From positions 124,001 to 188,000 of the forward strand of contig NZ_JANHAW010000002.1 in assembly GCF_024464595.1 (NCBI RefSeq): a stretch of 64,000 bases of DNA. Direction: 5' to 3'. Source of the stretch: Halobellus litoreus. Lineage in GTDB: Archaea > Halobacteriota > Halobacteria > Halobacteriales > Haloferacaceae. The position numbers and the translations under genes are program-made. A model generated the notes under the pieces. It did not search any database and was not told where the DNA came from. It saw only the letters and a list, made by a program, of their open reading frames with translations. Positions 33,641 through 43,164 of this stretch are shown here, one piece after another (position 1 is the first letter of the stretch; every line of letters begins with the position of its first letter).

Positions 33641-35734
33641 ATGGGAGAGTTATCTCCGTTGTTTGCGCCCGAACGCATCGCCGTCGTGGGCGCGACGGAC
33701 CGAGAGGGGTCGGTCGGCAGAGCGATTATGGAGAACCTCCTCGACGCGTTCGTGGGCGAGGTCGTCCCCGTGAACCCGGGACGAGAGGAGGTCTTCGGAC
33801 TGCCGACGCTCGACAGCGTCGCCGACTCCGAGGCCGACCTCGCCGTGGTGGTCGTCCCACCGACGGTCGCTGTCGACGTTGTCCGCCAGGCGGGCGAGGC
33901 CGGCATCACGAACGTCGTGGTCATCACCGCCGGATTCGGCGAGACGGGCACCGAGGGCGCGACCCGGGAAGAAGAGTTGACGGCGGTCGCCGAGGCCTAC
34001 GACATCGACCTAGTCGGACCGAACAGCCTCGGAATCATGTCGACACCGGTCGGGATGAACGCCTCGTTCGGCCCCGAGAACGCCACCTCGGGTCGGATGT
34101 CGTTCATGAGCCAGTCGGGCGCGTTCATTACGGCCGTGCTGGACTGGGCGAACGACCAAGGAATCGGGTTCAAAGACATCGTGTCGCTTGGTAACAAGGC
34201 TGTCCTCGACGAGTCCGACTTCGTTCGGGAGTGGGGCGACGACGATGAGACTGACGTCATCATCGGGTATCTGGAAGGCATCGACGACGGACAGGCGTTC
34301 ATCGAGACAGCGAGAGCAGTCACACGGGAGACGCCGATCGTTCTCGTGAAGTCCGGCCGCACCGACGCCGGCGCGCAGGCCGCCTCCAGCCACACGGGCA
34401 CCATCGCGGGGTCGGATCAGGCCTACGAGGCGGGCTTAGAGCAGGCTGGCGTCATCCGCGCGGAGTCCGTCCAGGAACTGTTCGACGCCGCGCGCGTCCT
34501 GGAGAGCCAGCCGCTCCCGGAGACCGACGGCGTCGCGGTCATCACGAACGCCGGTGGCCCCGGCGTGATGAGCACCGACTCCATCGGCGATTCGCGGCTC
34601 TCGATGGCCTCCTTCTCCGAGGAGACGCTCGACGCGTTCTCCGAGGCGCTGCCCGCGGAGGGGAACATCTACAACCCGGTCGACGTCGTCGGCGACGCCG
34701 ACAACGAGCGGTTCCGCGACGCGCTCGACGTGGCGCTGGAAGACGAGAACGTCGGCAGCGCGATGGTGTTGGCGTGCCCGACGGCGGTGCTCGACTACGA
34801 GGAGTTGGCGGCGGACACGGTGGCGATGCAGGCGAAACACGAGAAACCGGTAGCGGCCTGTTTCATGGGCGGTGCGCGAGTCAAACCCGCCGCTGAGACG
34901 CTGTCGGAGGCGGGCATCCCGAACTACTTCGATCCCGCGCGGGCGGTCGCAGGCCTCGACGCGCTCTCGCGCTTTCGCGACATCAGCGAGCGCGAGTACC
35001 AAGAGCCGACGACCTTCGACGTCGACCGCGACCGCGCCCGGGAGATCCTGTCGGCCGTCGAGGGACGGACGGACACGCGTCTGGGCGTCGAGGCGATGGG
35101 GCTGCTCGACGCCTACGGGATCCCGACGCCCGACGGCGACATCGTCGACTCGCCGGCTGACGCCCTCGACGTCGCCGAGCGGATCGACGGCGACGTCGTG
35201 ATGAAGATCGTGAGTCCGGACATCCTGCACAAGTCCGACATCGGCGGCGTGAAAGTGGGCGTCGCCGACGAGGACGTCGAAGACGCCTACGAGGACCTCG
35301 TCTCCCGCGCCCGCAACTACCAACCGGACGCGATGATCATCGGCGTGCAGGTGCAGGAGATGGTCGATCTCGACCGCGGCGTCGAGACCATCGTGGGGAT
35401 GAACCGCGACCCGCAGTTCGGCCCGCTGCTTCTCTTCGGGCTCGGCGGCATCTTCGTCGAGACGCTCGAAGACACGACGTTCCGCGTCGCTCCCGTCTCC
35501 GAGCACGAGGCCGAGTCGATGACCCGAGAGATCGACGCCGCACCCCTGCTTCGGGGGGCTCGCGGCCGCGACCCCACCGATGTCGAGGGGGTAGTCGAGA
35601 CGATCCAACGCCTCTCCCAACTCGTGACGGACTTCCCGGCGATACTCGAACTGGACATCAACCCCCTCGTCGCCACGCCCGACGGCGTCGAGGCCGTCGA
35701 CGTGCGACTCACCGTCGATCCCGACGAACTATAG
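33641..35734 (+). CDS. acd: ADP-forming acetate/acyl-CoA synthetase, fused alpha-beta
   Basis: From ATG 33641 the protein has 697 residues: a CoA-binding Rossmann domain (VVGATDREGSVGRAI), a succinyl-CoA-synthetase-like region with phosphohistidine His251 in SSHTGTIAGSDQAYE, and a C-terminal ATP-grasp domain (KIVSPDILHKSDIGGVKVG). It converts acyl-CoA, ADP and phosphate to acid, ATP and CoA, the main energy-conserving acetate-forming enzyme of haloarchaea. The phosphotransacetylase-like gene follows after ten bases. Confidence 0.94.
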   Translation: MGELSPLFAPERIAVVGATDREGSVGRAIMENLLDAFVGEVVPVNPGREEVFGLPTLDSVADSEADLAVVVVPPTVAVDVVRQAGEAGITNVVVITAGFGETGTEGATREEELTAVAEAYDIDLVGPNSLGIMSTPVGMNASFGPENATSGRMSFMSQSGAFITAVLDWANDQGIGFKDIVSLGNKAVLDESDFVREWGDDDETDVIIGYLEGIDDGQAFIETARAVTRETPIVLVKSGRTDAGAQAASSHTGTIAGSDQAYEAGLEQAGVIRAESVQELFDAARVLESQPLPETDGVAVITNAGGPGVMSTDSIGDSRLSMASFSEETLDAFSEALPAEGNIYNPVDVVGDADNERFRDALDVALEDENVGSAMVLACPTAVLDYEELAADTVAMQAKHEKPVAACFMGGARVKPAAETLSEAGIPNYFDPARAVAGLDALSRFRDISEREYQEPTTFDVDRDRAREILSAVEGRTDTRLGVEAMGLLDAYGIPTPDGDIVDSPADALDVAERIDGDVVMKIVSPDILHKSDIGGVKVGVADEDVEDAYEDLVSRARNYQPDAMIIGVQVQEMVDLDRGVETIVGMNRDPQFGPLLLFGLGGIFVETLEDTTFRVAPVSEHEAESMTREIDAAPLLRGARGRDPTDVEGVVETIQRLSQLVTDFPAILELDINPLVATPDGVEAVDVRLTVDPDEL

Positions 35735-35744
35735 AGAGCCCACA

Positions 35745-36929
35745 ATGCACACGAACACCCTACTCGTCACCTCGATCACCGAAAGCACCGGCAAAACGGC
35801 AGTCACGCTCGCGCTCGGCGGCCTCGCACAGGAACGCGGCCTCACCGTGGGCTACATGAAGCCCAAGGGGACGCGGCTCCAATCGAACGTCGGCAAGACG
35901 CTCGACGAGGACCCGATGCTCGCGCGCGAACTCCTGGGACTGGACAGCGAGATGCACCAGATGGAGCCGATCGTCTACTCGCCGACGTTCGTCGACGGCG
36001 TGGTCCGCGGACAGGAGGATCCCGACGAACTCGGCGGGATCGTCGAGGAGTACTTCGCCGAGCTCGCGGCCGACACGGACTTGATGCTGATCGAAGGCGG
36101 CGGCTCCTGGACCACCGGCGGGATCGTCGACCTCACCGACGTCGACATCGCCGACCGTCTCGACGCGAACGTCCTGCTCGTGGCCGACTACGAGCAATCG
36201 CGGGACCTCGACGACATCGTCGTCGCCGCCGAGTCGTTCGGCGACCGCCTCGCCGGCGTGCTGTTCAACGGCGTGACCGACGCCGCCTTCGACGACCTCG
36301 AACAGGAGGCCGTGCCGTTCCTCGAAAGTCGCGGCGTGCCGGTCCTCGGCGTCGTCCCGCGCGAACGCGAACTCGCGGGCGTCCGCGTCGACGACCTCGC
36401 CGACGAACTGGGCGCGAAAGCCGTCACCGAGGGCGACACCGAGGCTTACGTCGAGCGGTTCCTCGTCGGAGCGATGGGCGGCGACGCGGCGCTGCAGTAC
36501 TTCAGGCGGACGAAGAACGCCGCGGTCATCACCGGCGGCGACCGCTCTGAGATCATCGCCGCCGCACTGGAAGCGCCCGGGGTCAACGCCATCATCCTCA
36601 CCGGCGGCCACCGGCCGACCCAGGCGGTGCTCGGGCAGGCCGAACAGAAGGGCGTTCCCGTGCTCTTGGCCACTGGTGACACCCTCTCGGTCGTCGACCG
36701 CGCGGAAGCGGTGGTCAACACCGGTCGGGCCCGCGACGAGGAGACGATCGCACGGATGCGCGAACTCCTCCACGACCACGCGGACGTCGACGCGCTTCTC
36801 GGGGACGAAACGGCCGAGAACGGATCCGATGACGCGGCCGGCGACGAGGCGGCCGCCGGTGAAGAAGGCGGCTCAGACACGGACGGCGCAACCGGAGACG
36901 CCGGCGACGGCGAGCGCGACGCGCAGTGA
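35745..36929 (+). CDS. Phosphotransacetylase-like BioD/DRTGG protein
   Basis: The 394-residue protein starts with a dethiobiotin-synthetase-like P-loop domain (LLVTSITESTGKTAVTLAL, residues ~6-24) and has a DRTGG-type domain at ~215-340 (AVITGGDRSEIIAAAL). It lacks the catalytic phosphotransacetylase domain, so it is the regulatory half of bacterial Pta standing alone. The last ~45 residues are a disordered Ala/Asp/Glu tail. Pairing with acd suggests control of acetate or acyl-CoA flux. Confidence 0.88.
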   Translation: MHTNTLLVTSITESTGKTAVTLALGGLAQERGLTVGYMKPKGTRLQSNVGKTLDEDPMLARELLGLDSEMHQMEPIVYSPTFVDGVVRGQEDPDELGGIVEEYFAELAADTDLMLIEGGGSWTTGGIVDLTDVDIADRLDANVLLVADYEQSRDLDDIVVAAESFGDRLAGVLFNGVTDAAFDDLEQEAVPFLESRGVPVLGVVPRERELAGVRVDDLADELGAKAVTEGDTEAYVERFLVGAMGGDAALQYFRRTKNAAVITGGDRSEIIAAALEAPGVNAIILTGGHRPTQAVLGQAEQKGVPVLLATGDTLSVVDRAEAVVNTGRARDEETIARMRELLHDHADVDALLGDETAENGSDDAAGDEAAAGEEGGSDTDGATGDAGDGERDAQ

Positions 36930-37061
36930 CCCGCCAGGTTCTGTCGCTCCCGCCGGGATCTACGTAGGTGCCGAATTCTGACCCCCAGTGGGAGACAGAA
37001 ATAGAAGCCTTACCGGACGTAACAGGCGATTAATTATTAGACTACCCTCTCCTGTGTAGGT

Positions 37062-37238
37062 ATGGACTTCGACTGGCCGACATACTTCGAGTGCGCGGCG
37101 TGCGGTGCCGAATTCCCGGCGAACGCGGTCCAATACGACGATCTCGGATACCCCGAGTGCCCGGAATGCGAGGCACGCACCGGCCCGCTCGCGAGTCTGG
37201 AGGCCGTCGAAGCGGCCGAGAGTGGGATCGCAGAGTAA
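37062..37238 (+). CDS. Zinc-ribbon microprotein
   Basis: This short gene gives 58 residues starting MDFDWPTYFECAACGAEF. Two CxxC knuckles, CAAC and CPEC, are separated by 19 residues, a classic zinc ribbon like the small CPxCG proteins of haloarchaea. The acidic tail ends IAE. An AT-rich promoter (TTAATTATTAG, 37030-37040) lies about 25 bases upstream, in good leaderless position. Its role is unknown; such proteins often bind RNA or protein partners. Confidence 0.75.
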   Translation: MDFDWPTYFECAACGAEFPANAVQYDDLGYPECPECEARTGPLASLEAVEAAESGIAE

Positions 37239-37334
37239 CGGTCGTCGGCGCCGAGGGATTGCCGCGCACCCGAGCTCCGGTCTGTCGCCCGATTCGTCCC
37301 GATTTCGGTAGTTTCCGGTGGCCGCGATTCGCGT

Positions 37335-37946
37335 TCACCGCTCGTCCTCGTCCATCATCTCGTAATCGCCACCGTATTTCAGGAAGAAGTACGTGAGCGT
37401 GATGACGGCGACGAACGCGCCGGTCACGGTCACGAGTAGCGTCTTCGCGGCGGGGGGAACGGTCGGGACCGCCGCCCCGGCCGCCTCCGTCTCCGCTCCA
37501 CCCGGCACGACGTCGACCGTTCCGAGCATTCCCACGCTCTCGTGAGGGATGCAGAAGTACTCGTAGGTCCCTTCCACCTCGAAGGTGTGTTGATACGTTT
37601 CGCCCTCAGGGACGTCGCCGCTCTCGGGGTCGCCGGCCGAGTAGGCCCCGCGTGCGTCCGCCTCGTTGTCGAACCCGCCCGAAGCGAAATACGCGGCTTC
37701 GCCGGGAATCTCGTCCTCGTAGGCGGTGACGGAGTGTCCGACGGTTCCGACGGTCTCCCAGACGATCGTGTCGCCGGGCGCGATGGTTATCGAATCCGGA
37801 TCGAAGACCAAGTCGTCGGTCATATCGATCCTGTGGGTCGTCCCCTCCTGCGCGGTAGCCGCTCCGGTCGCGCCCCCGGCCGCGCCGACCCCCACTGCGG
37901 CTTGCAGGAGTCTGCGTCGCGAGAGTCGCTTCGAGGTCTGGGCCAT
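37335..37946 (-). CDS. Halocyanin-type blue copper protein, membrane-anchored
   Basis: From ATG 37946 the protein has 203 residues. A Tat signal (SRRRLLQAAVGVGAAGG) leads into a cupredoxin domain with copper ligands His (TVGHSV), Cys and His (YFCIPHE) and a following Met (VGMLG). A C-terminal membrane helix (TLLVTVTGAFVAVITLTYFFL) with a short charged cytoplasmic tail anchors it. Halocyanins carry electrons between membrane oxidoreductases, here perhaps to a terminal oxidase. Confidence 0.93.
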   Translation of the reverse strand: MAQTSKRLSRRRLLQAAVGVGAAGGATGAATAQEGTTHRIDMTDDLVFDPDSITIAPGDTIVWETVGTVGHSVTAYEDEIPGEAAYFASGGFDNEADARGAYSAGDPESGDVPEGETYQHTFEVEGTYEYFCIPHESVGMLGTVDVVPGGAETEAAGAAVPTVPPAAKTLLVTVTGAFVAVITLTYFFLKYGGDYEMMDEDER

Positions 37947-38116
37947 AGGACGGATACGCGGTATCACGAATTAGTAAGTCGGAGATTTCTGGCTTAACCG
38001 ACTCAAAATGATCAAAGTACGAGAAACTCCTCGGATCGCCACCCCCGCAGAAACGCGCCGGAGTGGCGAGCCCGCGTGGTCGGAAGATACAGGCCGACGA
38101 GACCCGATCCGTCGGT

Positions 38117-38362
38117 ATGGAGTGGACGCTGAACCGCGAGGAGGAGGGCCTCGTCGAGTGGACGCGCGCGGACGGGTACGCGACGATCCGGTGCCGACAG
38201 CGGGCTGACGGCGAGTGGGTCGTCAGACTCGACCGACTGTATCAGGCACCCGACGGGAGCGGATACCGCCGCGAACGCGTCGGAAACGTCGATGCGGCGA
38301 AGCGGGTAGCCGAGGCGTGGAGAGACGAGCACGACGGCGAGACGGGCGACGGTGGATCGTGA
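38117..38362 (+). CDS. Conserved small haloarchaeal protein
   Basis: From ATG 38117 the product has 81 residues, starting MEWTLNREEEGLVEWTRADGY, with a beta-sheet core (YATIRCRQRADGEWVVRLDR) and a helical end. I associate this pattern with an uncharacterised haloarchaeal family (DUF7543-like). It is convergent with the CBS-ParB gene. No function can be given. Confidence 0.7.
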   Translation: MEWTLNREEEGLVEWTRADGYATIRCRQRADGEWVVRLDRLYQAPDGSGYRRERVGNVDAAKRVAEAWRDEHDGETGDGGS

Positions 38363-38431
38363 CGCCGTCGCCCGTCTTCGGCGGCGCTTCTCGACTGCGC
38401 TTGATCGACGGACCTCGGCATCCCCGAACCG

Positions 38432-39217
38432 CTACTCCTGGAGCCGATGCGTCGTCTCGATCAGGGGATGGCGGCCGTAATCGGCGATCTCGATGTCTTC
38501 GAGCGACGAGAGGCCCTCTTTGTCGGCCGTCCGCTGCATCCCCAACTCGACGGGTTCGTCGAGGACGATCACGGAGGCGTCCATCTCCTCGATCCCGAGT
38601 TGGTGGGCGGCCATCACGCGGTGGTGCCCGTCGGCTAGGAGGAGTTTGCCGCCGTTGTCGATGACGACGAGCGGCTCGGCGAGTCCCCGTTCGAGTTCGT
38701 ACTGTCTGCCTTCGAGTTCGTCGGCGTACACGCGCCCCTGCGTCGGGGTGAGATCGTCGAGTTCGACGACTCGCGGTTCCTGATGCAGCGTGATCCCGTG
38801 GATCTGTTCGAGCGTCCGCATCAGTTTGCCGACCTTCTCCGGCGTCGCGCGTTCGATCTGCGAGCGAACGACGTCGGTGTTCGAGATGATTCCCACGAGG
38901 TTGTCGGCGTCGTCGACCACCGGGAGCTTCTGGATCCCCGACCGGAGGATGACGCGGGCGGCGTCGATCACGTCCATCTCCGGGTGTGCGACGATGATGT
39001 CCTCTGTCATCACGGTGAAGATCGGCGCCTCGTCGTCGACTAAGAGGAGGTCGCTGGCGGTGACGAACCCCTCGACCTTGCGGCTCTGGGCGACCGGGAA
39101 CCCGTTGTGTCCCTCGCTTTCCTTGATCCGTCGTCCGACGTCTGCGACGGTATCGGTCGGCGCGACGGTCTGCACCTCGCGCGTCATGTACTCCTTGACC
39201 TTCGGGCGCCCACTCAT
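38432..39217 (-). CDS. CBS-domain protein with ParB/SerK-like domain
   Basis: From ATG 39217 the protein has 261 residues: two CBS motifs (residues ~8-125, YMTREVQTVAPTDTVADVG and VMTEDIIVAHPEMDVIDAA) followed by a ParB/sulfiredoxin-like domain (~140-261) with the motif LLLADGHHRVMAA. Canonical chromosome ParB proteins have GERR-type motifs instead; DGHHR is the pattern of free serine kinases (archaeal SerK, staphylococcal SbnI). A CBS-regulated serine kinase making O-phosphoserine is therefore plausible. No parA or parS context is visible. Confidence 0.85.
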   Translation of the reverse strand: MSGRPKVKEYMTREVQTVAPTDTVADVGRRIKESEGHNGFPVAQSRKVEGFVTASDLLLVDDEAPIFTVMTEDIIVAHPEMDVIDAARVILRSGIQKLPVVDDADNLVGIISNTDVVRSQIERATPEKVGKLMRTLEQIHGITLHQEPRVVELDDLTPTQGRVYADELEGRQYELERGLAEPLVVIDNGGKLLLADGHHRVMAAHQLGIEEMDASVIVLDEPVELGMQRTADKEGLSSLEDIEIADYGRHPLIETTHRLQE

Positions 39218-39298
39218 TGTCAGGTCTATGCGGGCGGTCCGCAAAAACGTGCGCCCTCGCCGTCGCTCGCTCGCCGACCGGCCCGCGATGGTCCGCAC

Positions 39299-40774
39299 TC
39301 ACTCCTCGAAGGAGTCGAACGGCGACTCGAACACCCAGTCTGTCCCCTCGGACCCGACGTCGAGAAGCGTCGTCGCGTCTTCGAGCGTCTCGAAAATGCG
39401 GCCGGCGATGACTTCGGTGACGATGGCGGACAGTTCCGCCGGTGACTCGTCTTCCGTCTCCCCGAGGATGCCGAGCGGGACCTGCGCCCCCGCCATATCC
39501 GCGTGGCCGCCGGCGCTGCCGATGGCCCCGAGCGCGTCGCGGAGCGTCTCGCCGAGGTCGACGTCCGTCCCGCGAGCCCGCCCGGAGACGTAGACGGTCC
39601 CGTCTTTGAACCCGTAGACGACGGCGATGCGGATCCCCTCCATATTCAGGAGCCGATCCGCGGCCTGCGCGAGCGCGTCGCGATCGGAGATCGATCCGAC
39701 GTTGGTCGCGAGGGCGTCGCCGCGGACGTCGCGGTCGCGGATCGCCCGCGCCAGCGTCTCCAGCACCGCCGACGTCATACTCGGCGACTCGACGCGGTCC
39801 AGCGCCGAGAGGTCCGCGTGCGTGAGGAGCCACGCCGCGGCCTCGAAGTCAGTCGCCGAGACCTCCCGTGCGAAGTCGTTCGTGTCGATCCGGATCCCGA
39901 AGAGCAGCGCCGTCGCCAGCGACTCCTCGGGGTCGATGCCCGCCCGTCGGAGGTACTCCGCCAGGAGCGTGCTCGTCGCGCCGATGTCGCGTCTGAGGTC
40001 GACGAAGTGCGCCTCGACCGGGGCGCGAGGCGGGTGGTGATCGACGACGATGTCGATCTGGGTGTCCTCAGGGAGCCCGTCGTTGACGCCGGGCCGGGAG
40101 TGATCGACGAGCGCGACGCCCCCGTACGCCTCCAGGTCCGTCTCGGAGTCGAGTTCGATCAGATCGAGGTCGAGGAGGTTCACCAGCGCTCGGTTCTCCT
40201 GGTGAGAGATATCGCCGAAGTAGCAGGGGTCCGCGGAGACGCCGGCGGCCGCGGCCACCCGCGAGAGCGCGAGCGCGCTCGCGATCGCGTCCGGATCCGG
40301 ATTGTCGTGCATCACCACGGCCAACCGACCGTCGATGCGGCGAAGGGCGGCGAACAGTCGCTGGAGGCGGTTCGCACCGAGACCCACCGTCAAATCTCGG
40401 ACCCGGTCGGCGACCACGCGTCTGCCGTCGACGAGTCGGTCTGCGACCTGGTTCACTGTCGCACGCGTCGTCTCGTCTGCGTCGATACCCAGATACACCA
40501 CCAGCGTCGCGGCCGGATACTGCGCGCGTGCCCGCGCCGCGGCGTCGGTGTTCGTCTCGGGATCGTCTCCGGCGACGAACACCAGGTCCGCATTCGGCGG
40601 ATACGCGGCCGGGTCGTCGGGCGCGGCCCGTTCGACCGTGACGCCGCTGCGGCCGGTCTGAAGGCTCTCCACCCCGTTCTCCGCGACGACTGTCAGGTCC
40701 CCGGGCCACTCGGTGAGGCGCTCTACGGCCCCGCGCGCGTCCGACCCGCACCCGAGCACCAGCCGCCGTTGCAT
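39299..40774 (-). CDS. DHH/DHHA1-family phosphoesterase with N-terminal Rossmann-like domain
   Basis: From ATG 40774 the protein has 491 residues. The first ~120 residues form a TrkA-N-like nucleotide-binding domain (LVLGCGSDARGAVERL). The DHH domain follows with DNPDPDAIASALAL, the VDHSRPG segment and DIVVDHHPP, which provide the metal ligands; a DHHA1 region near the end has GSAGGHADMAGAQVPLG. Likely substrates are cyclic dinucleotide linear products or short oligonucleotides, as for NrnA/GdpP-like enzymes. Confidence 0.9.
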   Translation of the reverse strand: MQRRLVLGCGSDARGAVERLTEWPGDLTVVAENGVESLQTGRSGVTVERAAPDDPAAYPPNADLVFVAGDDPETNTDAAARARAQYPAATLVVYLGIDADETTRATVNQVADRLVDGRRVVADRVRDLTVGLGANRLQRLFAALRRIDGRLAVVMHDNPDPDAIASALALSRVAAAAGVSADPCYFGDISHQENRALVNLLDLDLIELDSETDLEAYGGVALVDHSRPGVNDGLPEDTQIDIVVDHHPPRAPVEAHFVDLRRDIGATSTLLAEYLRRAGIDPEESLATALLFGIRIDTNDFAREVSATDFEAAAWLLTHADLSALDRVESPSMTSAVLETLARAIRDRDVRGDALATNVGSISDRDALAQAADRLLNMEGIRIAVVYGFKDGTVYVSGRARGTDVDLGETLRDALGAIGSAGGHADMAGAQVPLGILGETEDESPAELSAIVTEVIAGRIFETLEDATTLLDVGSEGTDWVFESPFDSFEE

Positions 40775-40977
40775 ACGCCCCCGTCTGGTCGCCTGCGCAA
40801 AAACCCTGCCCCTCCCGAGGTGTGAGCGGACGAAATACCGCCGCGAGCAACGTTCGGTCCGTTCGACGTGCGGCCTGCTCAACCGGACCGTCAGAACAGG
40901 TATACGCCGTCTAACCGGACAACTGCCGGTAAGCTGGCGCGTAACTATACTCGAAACGCCCGAACGAAGAGACTCCT

Positions 40978-41460
40978 ATGGCGGATCATCGGCTTCGACC
41001 AGACCCGCAACGAACGTCTGTGATCGATCGGGAAACCGATAGCGCGGTCTCGTCCCGCGTGATAGACACGGTCAGAACCGGGGCGAAGGCGCTGTTTGCC
41101 TCTCGGTCGAGGGTCCTGCTGGTCGAAGAACGACGGGCTGATGGGTCGACCTTCTGGACGTTACCCGGCGGCGGCGTCAAACCGACAGAATCGTTGTGGG
41201 ACGGACTTCACCGCGAACTCAGAGAAGAACTCCGCTGCGCTGCGCGCCTCTCTGCGGAAGTGGACAGCTGTCTGTATCGCCACCGTACGAAATCCGATAC
41301 CGTGACCCACTACACGATCATCGCGGGAACACTACTGACTCCTCCGGACCCCAACCCATCGGAGGACGTCGTCGATTACGAGTGGGTGGACCCGACGCAT
41401 CCACCGGAAAAAACACTCCGCCCGATCCGGCACGTCATTCGGGATTCGGAGTTCCCGTAG
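40978..41460 (+). CDS. NUDIX hydrolase
   Basis: The 160-residue protein has a full Nudix box: GGGVKPTESLWDGLHRELRE followed by EL, with the Mg-binding glutamates in REELRE. The N-terminal ~30 residues are non-conserved, so a later start is possible. Nudix enzymes cleave nucleoside diphosphates linked to another group; the substrate cannot be inferred. It converges with the nuo operon. Confidence 0.9.
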   Translation: MADHRLRPDPQRTSVIDRETDSAVSSRVIDTVRTGAKALFASRSRVLLVEERRADGSTFWTLPGGGVKPTESLWDGLHRELREELRCAARLSAEVDSCLYRHRTKSDTVTHYTIIAGTLLTPPDPNPSEDVVDYEWVDPTHPPEKTLRPIRHVIRDSEFP

Positions 41461-41585
41461 CGTTCCCTAGTGAGTCAAGACCTTCCGACAATCCAGCGTC
41501 GGCGACCCGATCGGAACAGGAAGTCTCGGTGGCGGCGCAGCGCGACGTCGACGAGCCGAGCGGAATTTTTCCTACCAGGTTTTTT

Positions 41586-41645
41586 CGCGGTGGGTTCCCG
41601 CAGCGAGCGCAGCGAGCGAGGAAATCCACCGCATCAAAAAGGTGG
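41586..41645. terminator. Hairpin between convergent NUDIX and nuo genes
   Basis: GCGGTGG (41587-41593) pairs with CCACCGC (41626-41632) around a repeated GCAGCGAGC, with T-runs on both outer sides (ATTTTTC... and, on the other strand, CCTTTTTGA). It could terminate both convergent transcripts. The GCGAGC repeats resemble those in the hairpin cluster at 26.5 kb. Confidence 0.4.
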
Positions 41646-41649
41646 GTGC

Positions 41650-43164
41650 TTAGAACAGCGCCGCGGCGACGGCCTGGGCGGTCTCGATGACCGGGCCGAA
41701 GGCCGGCAGCAGCAGCAGCGTCCCGAGGCCCGCGAACAGGACTGCGGTGTACAGTCCGACCGGGCGACTCGTGATCTCGAAGTCCTGCGCCGGCGACTCG
41801 ATCCACATCGCCTTGACGACGCGACTGTAGTAGAACAGCGACAGCGCGCTGTTGATCGCGCCGACCGCGGCGAGCCACCAGAACCCGGCCTCGATGGCCG
41901 AGTAGAACAAGGCGTACTTCGAGAGGAAGCCGCCGAACGGCGGCAGGCCCGCGAGGCTGAACATGAACACCGTCATCGCCACCGCGGCGATCGGTGCCGT
42001 GGACGCGAGGCCGTTGTAGTCCTCGAACGTCCGGCCGACGCCCCAGTGTTCGACCAGGGCGATGAACAGGAACGCGCCGGTGTTCATGAAGCCGTAGACG
42101 AGCAGGTGCGCCATCGACGCGCCGAGGACGTCGCCGTTCGGTCCGCCGGCGGTCAGGGCCGCGAGGCCGATCAGCGCGTAGCCCGCGTGTCCGATCGAGG
42201 AGTACGCGAGCATCCGTTTGACGTTCTCCTGGGTCGCGGCGGCGAAGTTCCCGAGCGTCATCGTGACGACGGCGAGGATCTGGAACGCCAGCACCCAGTC
42301 GACGCCCGCCGGGATGGCCCCGAGCGGGAACGCTTCGACGAAGACGCGGAAGCCGACCGCGAAGCCGGCCGCCTTCGAAGCCGAGGAGAGGAACGCCGAG
42401 ATCGGCGCGGGCGCGCCCTCGTAGGCCTCCGGCGCCCAGAAGTGGAACGGCACGGAGGCGGTCTTGTAGGCGACGCCGCCGACGATCATCAGCACGCCCA
42501 TCCCGAGGACGCCGGCCATCTCGGTGTTCCCGAGCGCGGCGGCAACGTCGCCGAGCACGAGCGATCCCGTGACGGCGTAGACGAGGCTGATCCCGAAGAC
42601 GAGCACGCCCGAGGAGACCGAGCCGATGAGGAAGTACTTCAGTCCGGCTTCGACGCTGCCGCGATTCTTCTTGAGGAACGCGACGAGCGCGTACGACGGT
42701 AGCGACGCGAGTTCGAGGCTGATGAAGACCGTCGCCAGCGAGTTCGCCATCGACATCATCGTCATCCCGGTCGCGGCGAAAAGCACCAGCGAGTAGAACT
42801 CCGCGCGGTGGGCCTGCTCGCGCAGGTAGTCGTAGGCGGCGACGCTCACCATCGCGGTGACGATGGTGAAGATGAGCGTGAAGAAGAGGCTCATCCCGTC
42901 GACGACGAGCGTGTCGCCGTACAGCGATATCGCGCCGCCCGTCCGCTCCTGGCCGGTGCCGGCGACGAGGAACCACGCCGCGACGGCGAAGGCCGAGAGC
43001 GACCCGGCGGCCGAAACGCCTGCCAGGAGCGTATTGCTCGTCTCCTTCGGCGACAGCGTGTCGATGCCGAGCAGCACCAGTCCGGTCAGTGCGAGGAGGA
43101 GCGCCGGGGCGAGTGCGGTCCAGGCGGCGACGGGTTCGGTCTGGAGTGCGATCGGGTCGAACAT
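41650..43164 (-). CDS. nuoN: NADH dehydrogenase-like complex I subunit N
   Basis: From ATG 43164 this 504-residue antiporter-like subunit has about fourteen helices. Conserved glutamate/lysine positions of the proton channel appear in FISLELASLPSYALVAF and VGGVAYKTASVPFHFWAPE. The start shares one base with the nuoM stop (TGATG), with a GGAGGTG ribosome-binding sequence inside the end of nuoM. It is the last gene of the operon. Confidence 0.95.
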   Translation of the reverse strand: MFDPIALQTEPVAAWTALAPALLLALTGLVLLGIDTLSPKETSNTLLAGVSAAGSLSAFAVAAWFLVAGTGQERTGGAISLYGDTLVVDGMSLFFTLIFTIVTAMVSVAAYDYLREQAHRAEFYSLVLFAATGMTMMSMANSLATVFISLELASLPSYALVAFLKKNRGSVEAGLKYFLIGSVSSGVLVFGISLVYAVTGSLVLGDVAAALGNTEMAGVLGMGVLMIVGGVAYKTASVPFHFWAPEAYEGAPAPISAFLSSASKAAGFAVGFRVFVEAFPLGAIPAGVDWVLAFQILAVVTMTLGNFAAATQENVKRMLAYSSIGHAGYALIGLAALTAGGPNGDVLGASMAHLLVYGFMNTGAFLFIALVEHWGVGRTFEDYNGLASTAPIAAVAMTVFMFSLAGLPPFGGFLSKYALFYSAIEAGFWWLAAVGAINSALSLFYYSRVVKAMWIESPAQDFEITSRPVGLYTAVLFAGLGTLLLLPAFGPVIETAQAVAAALF

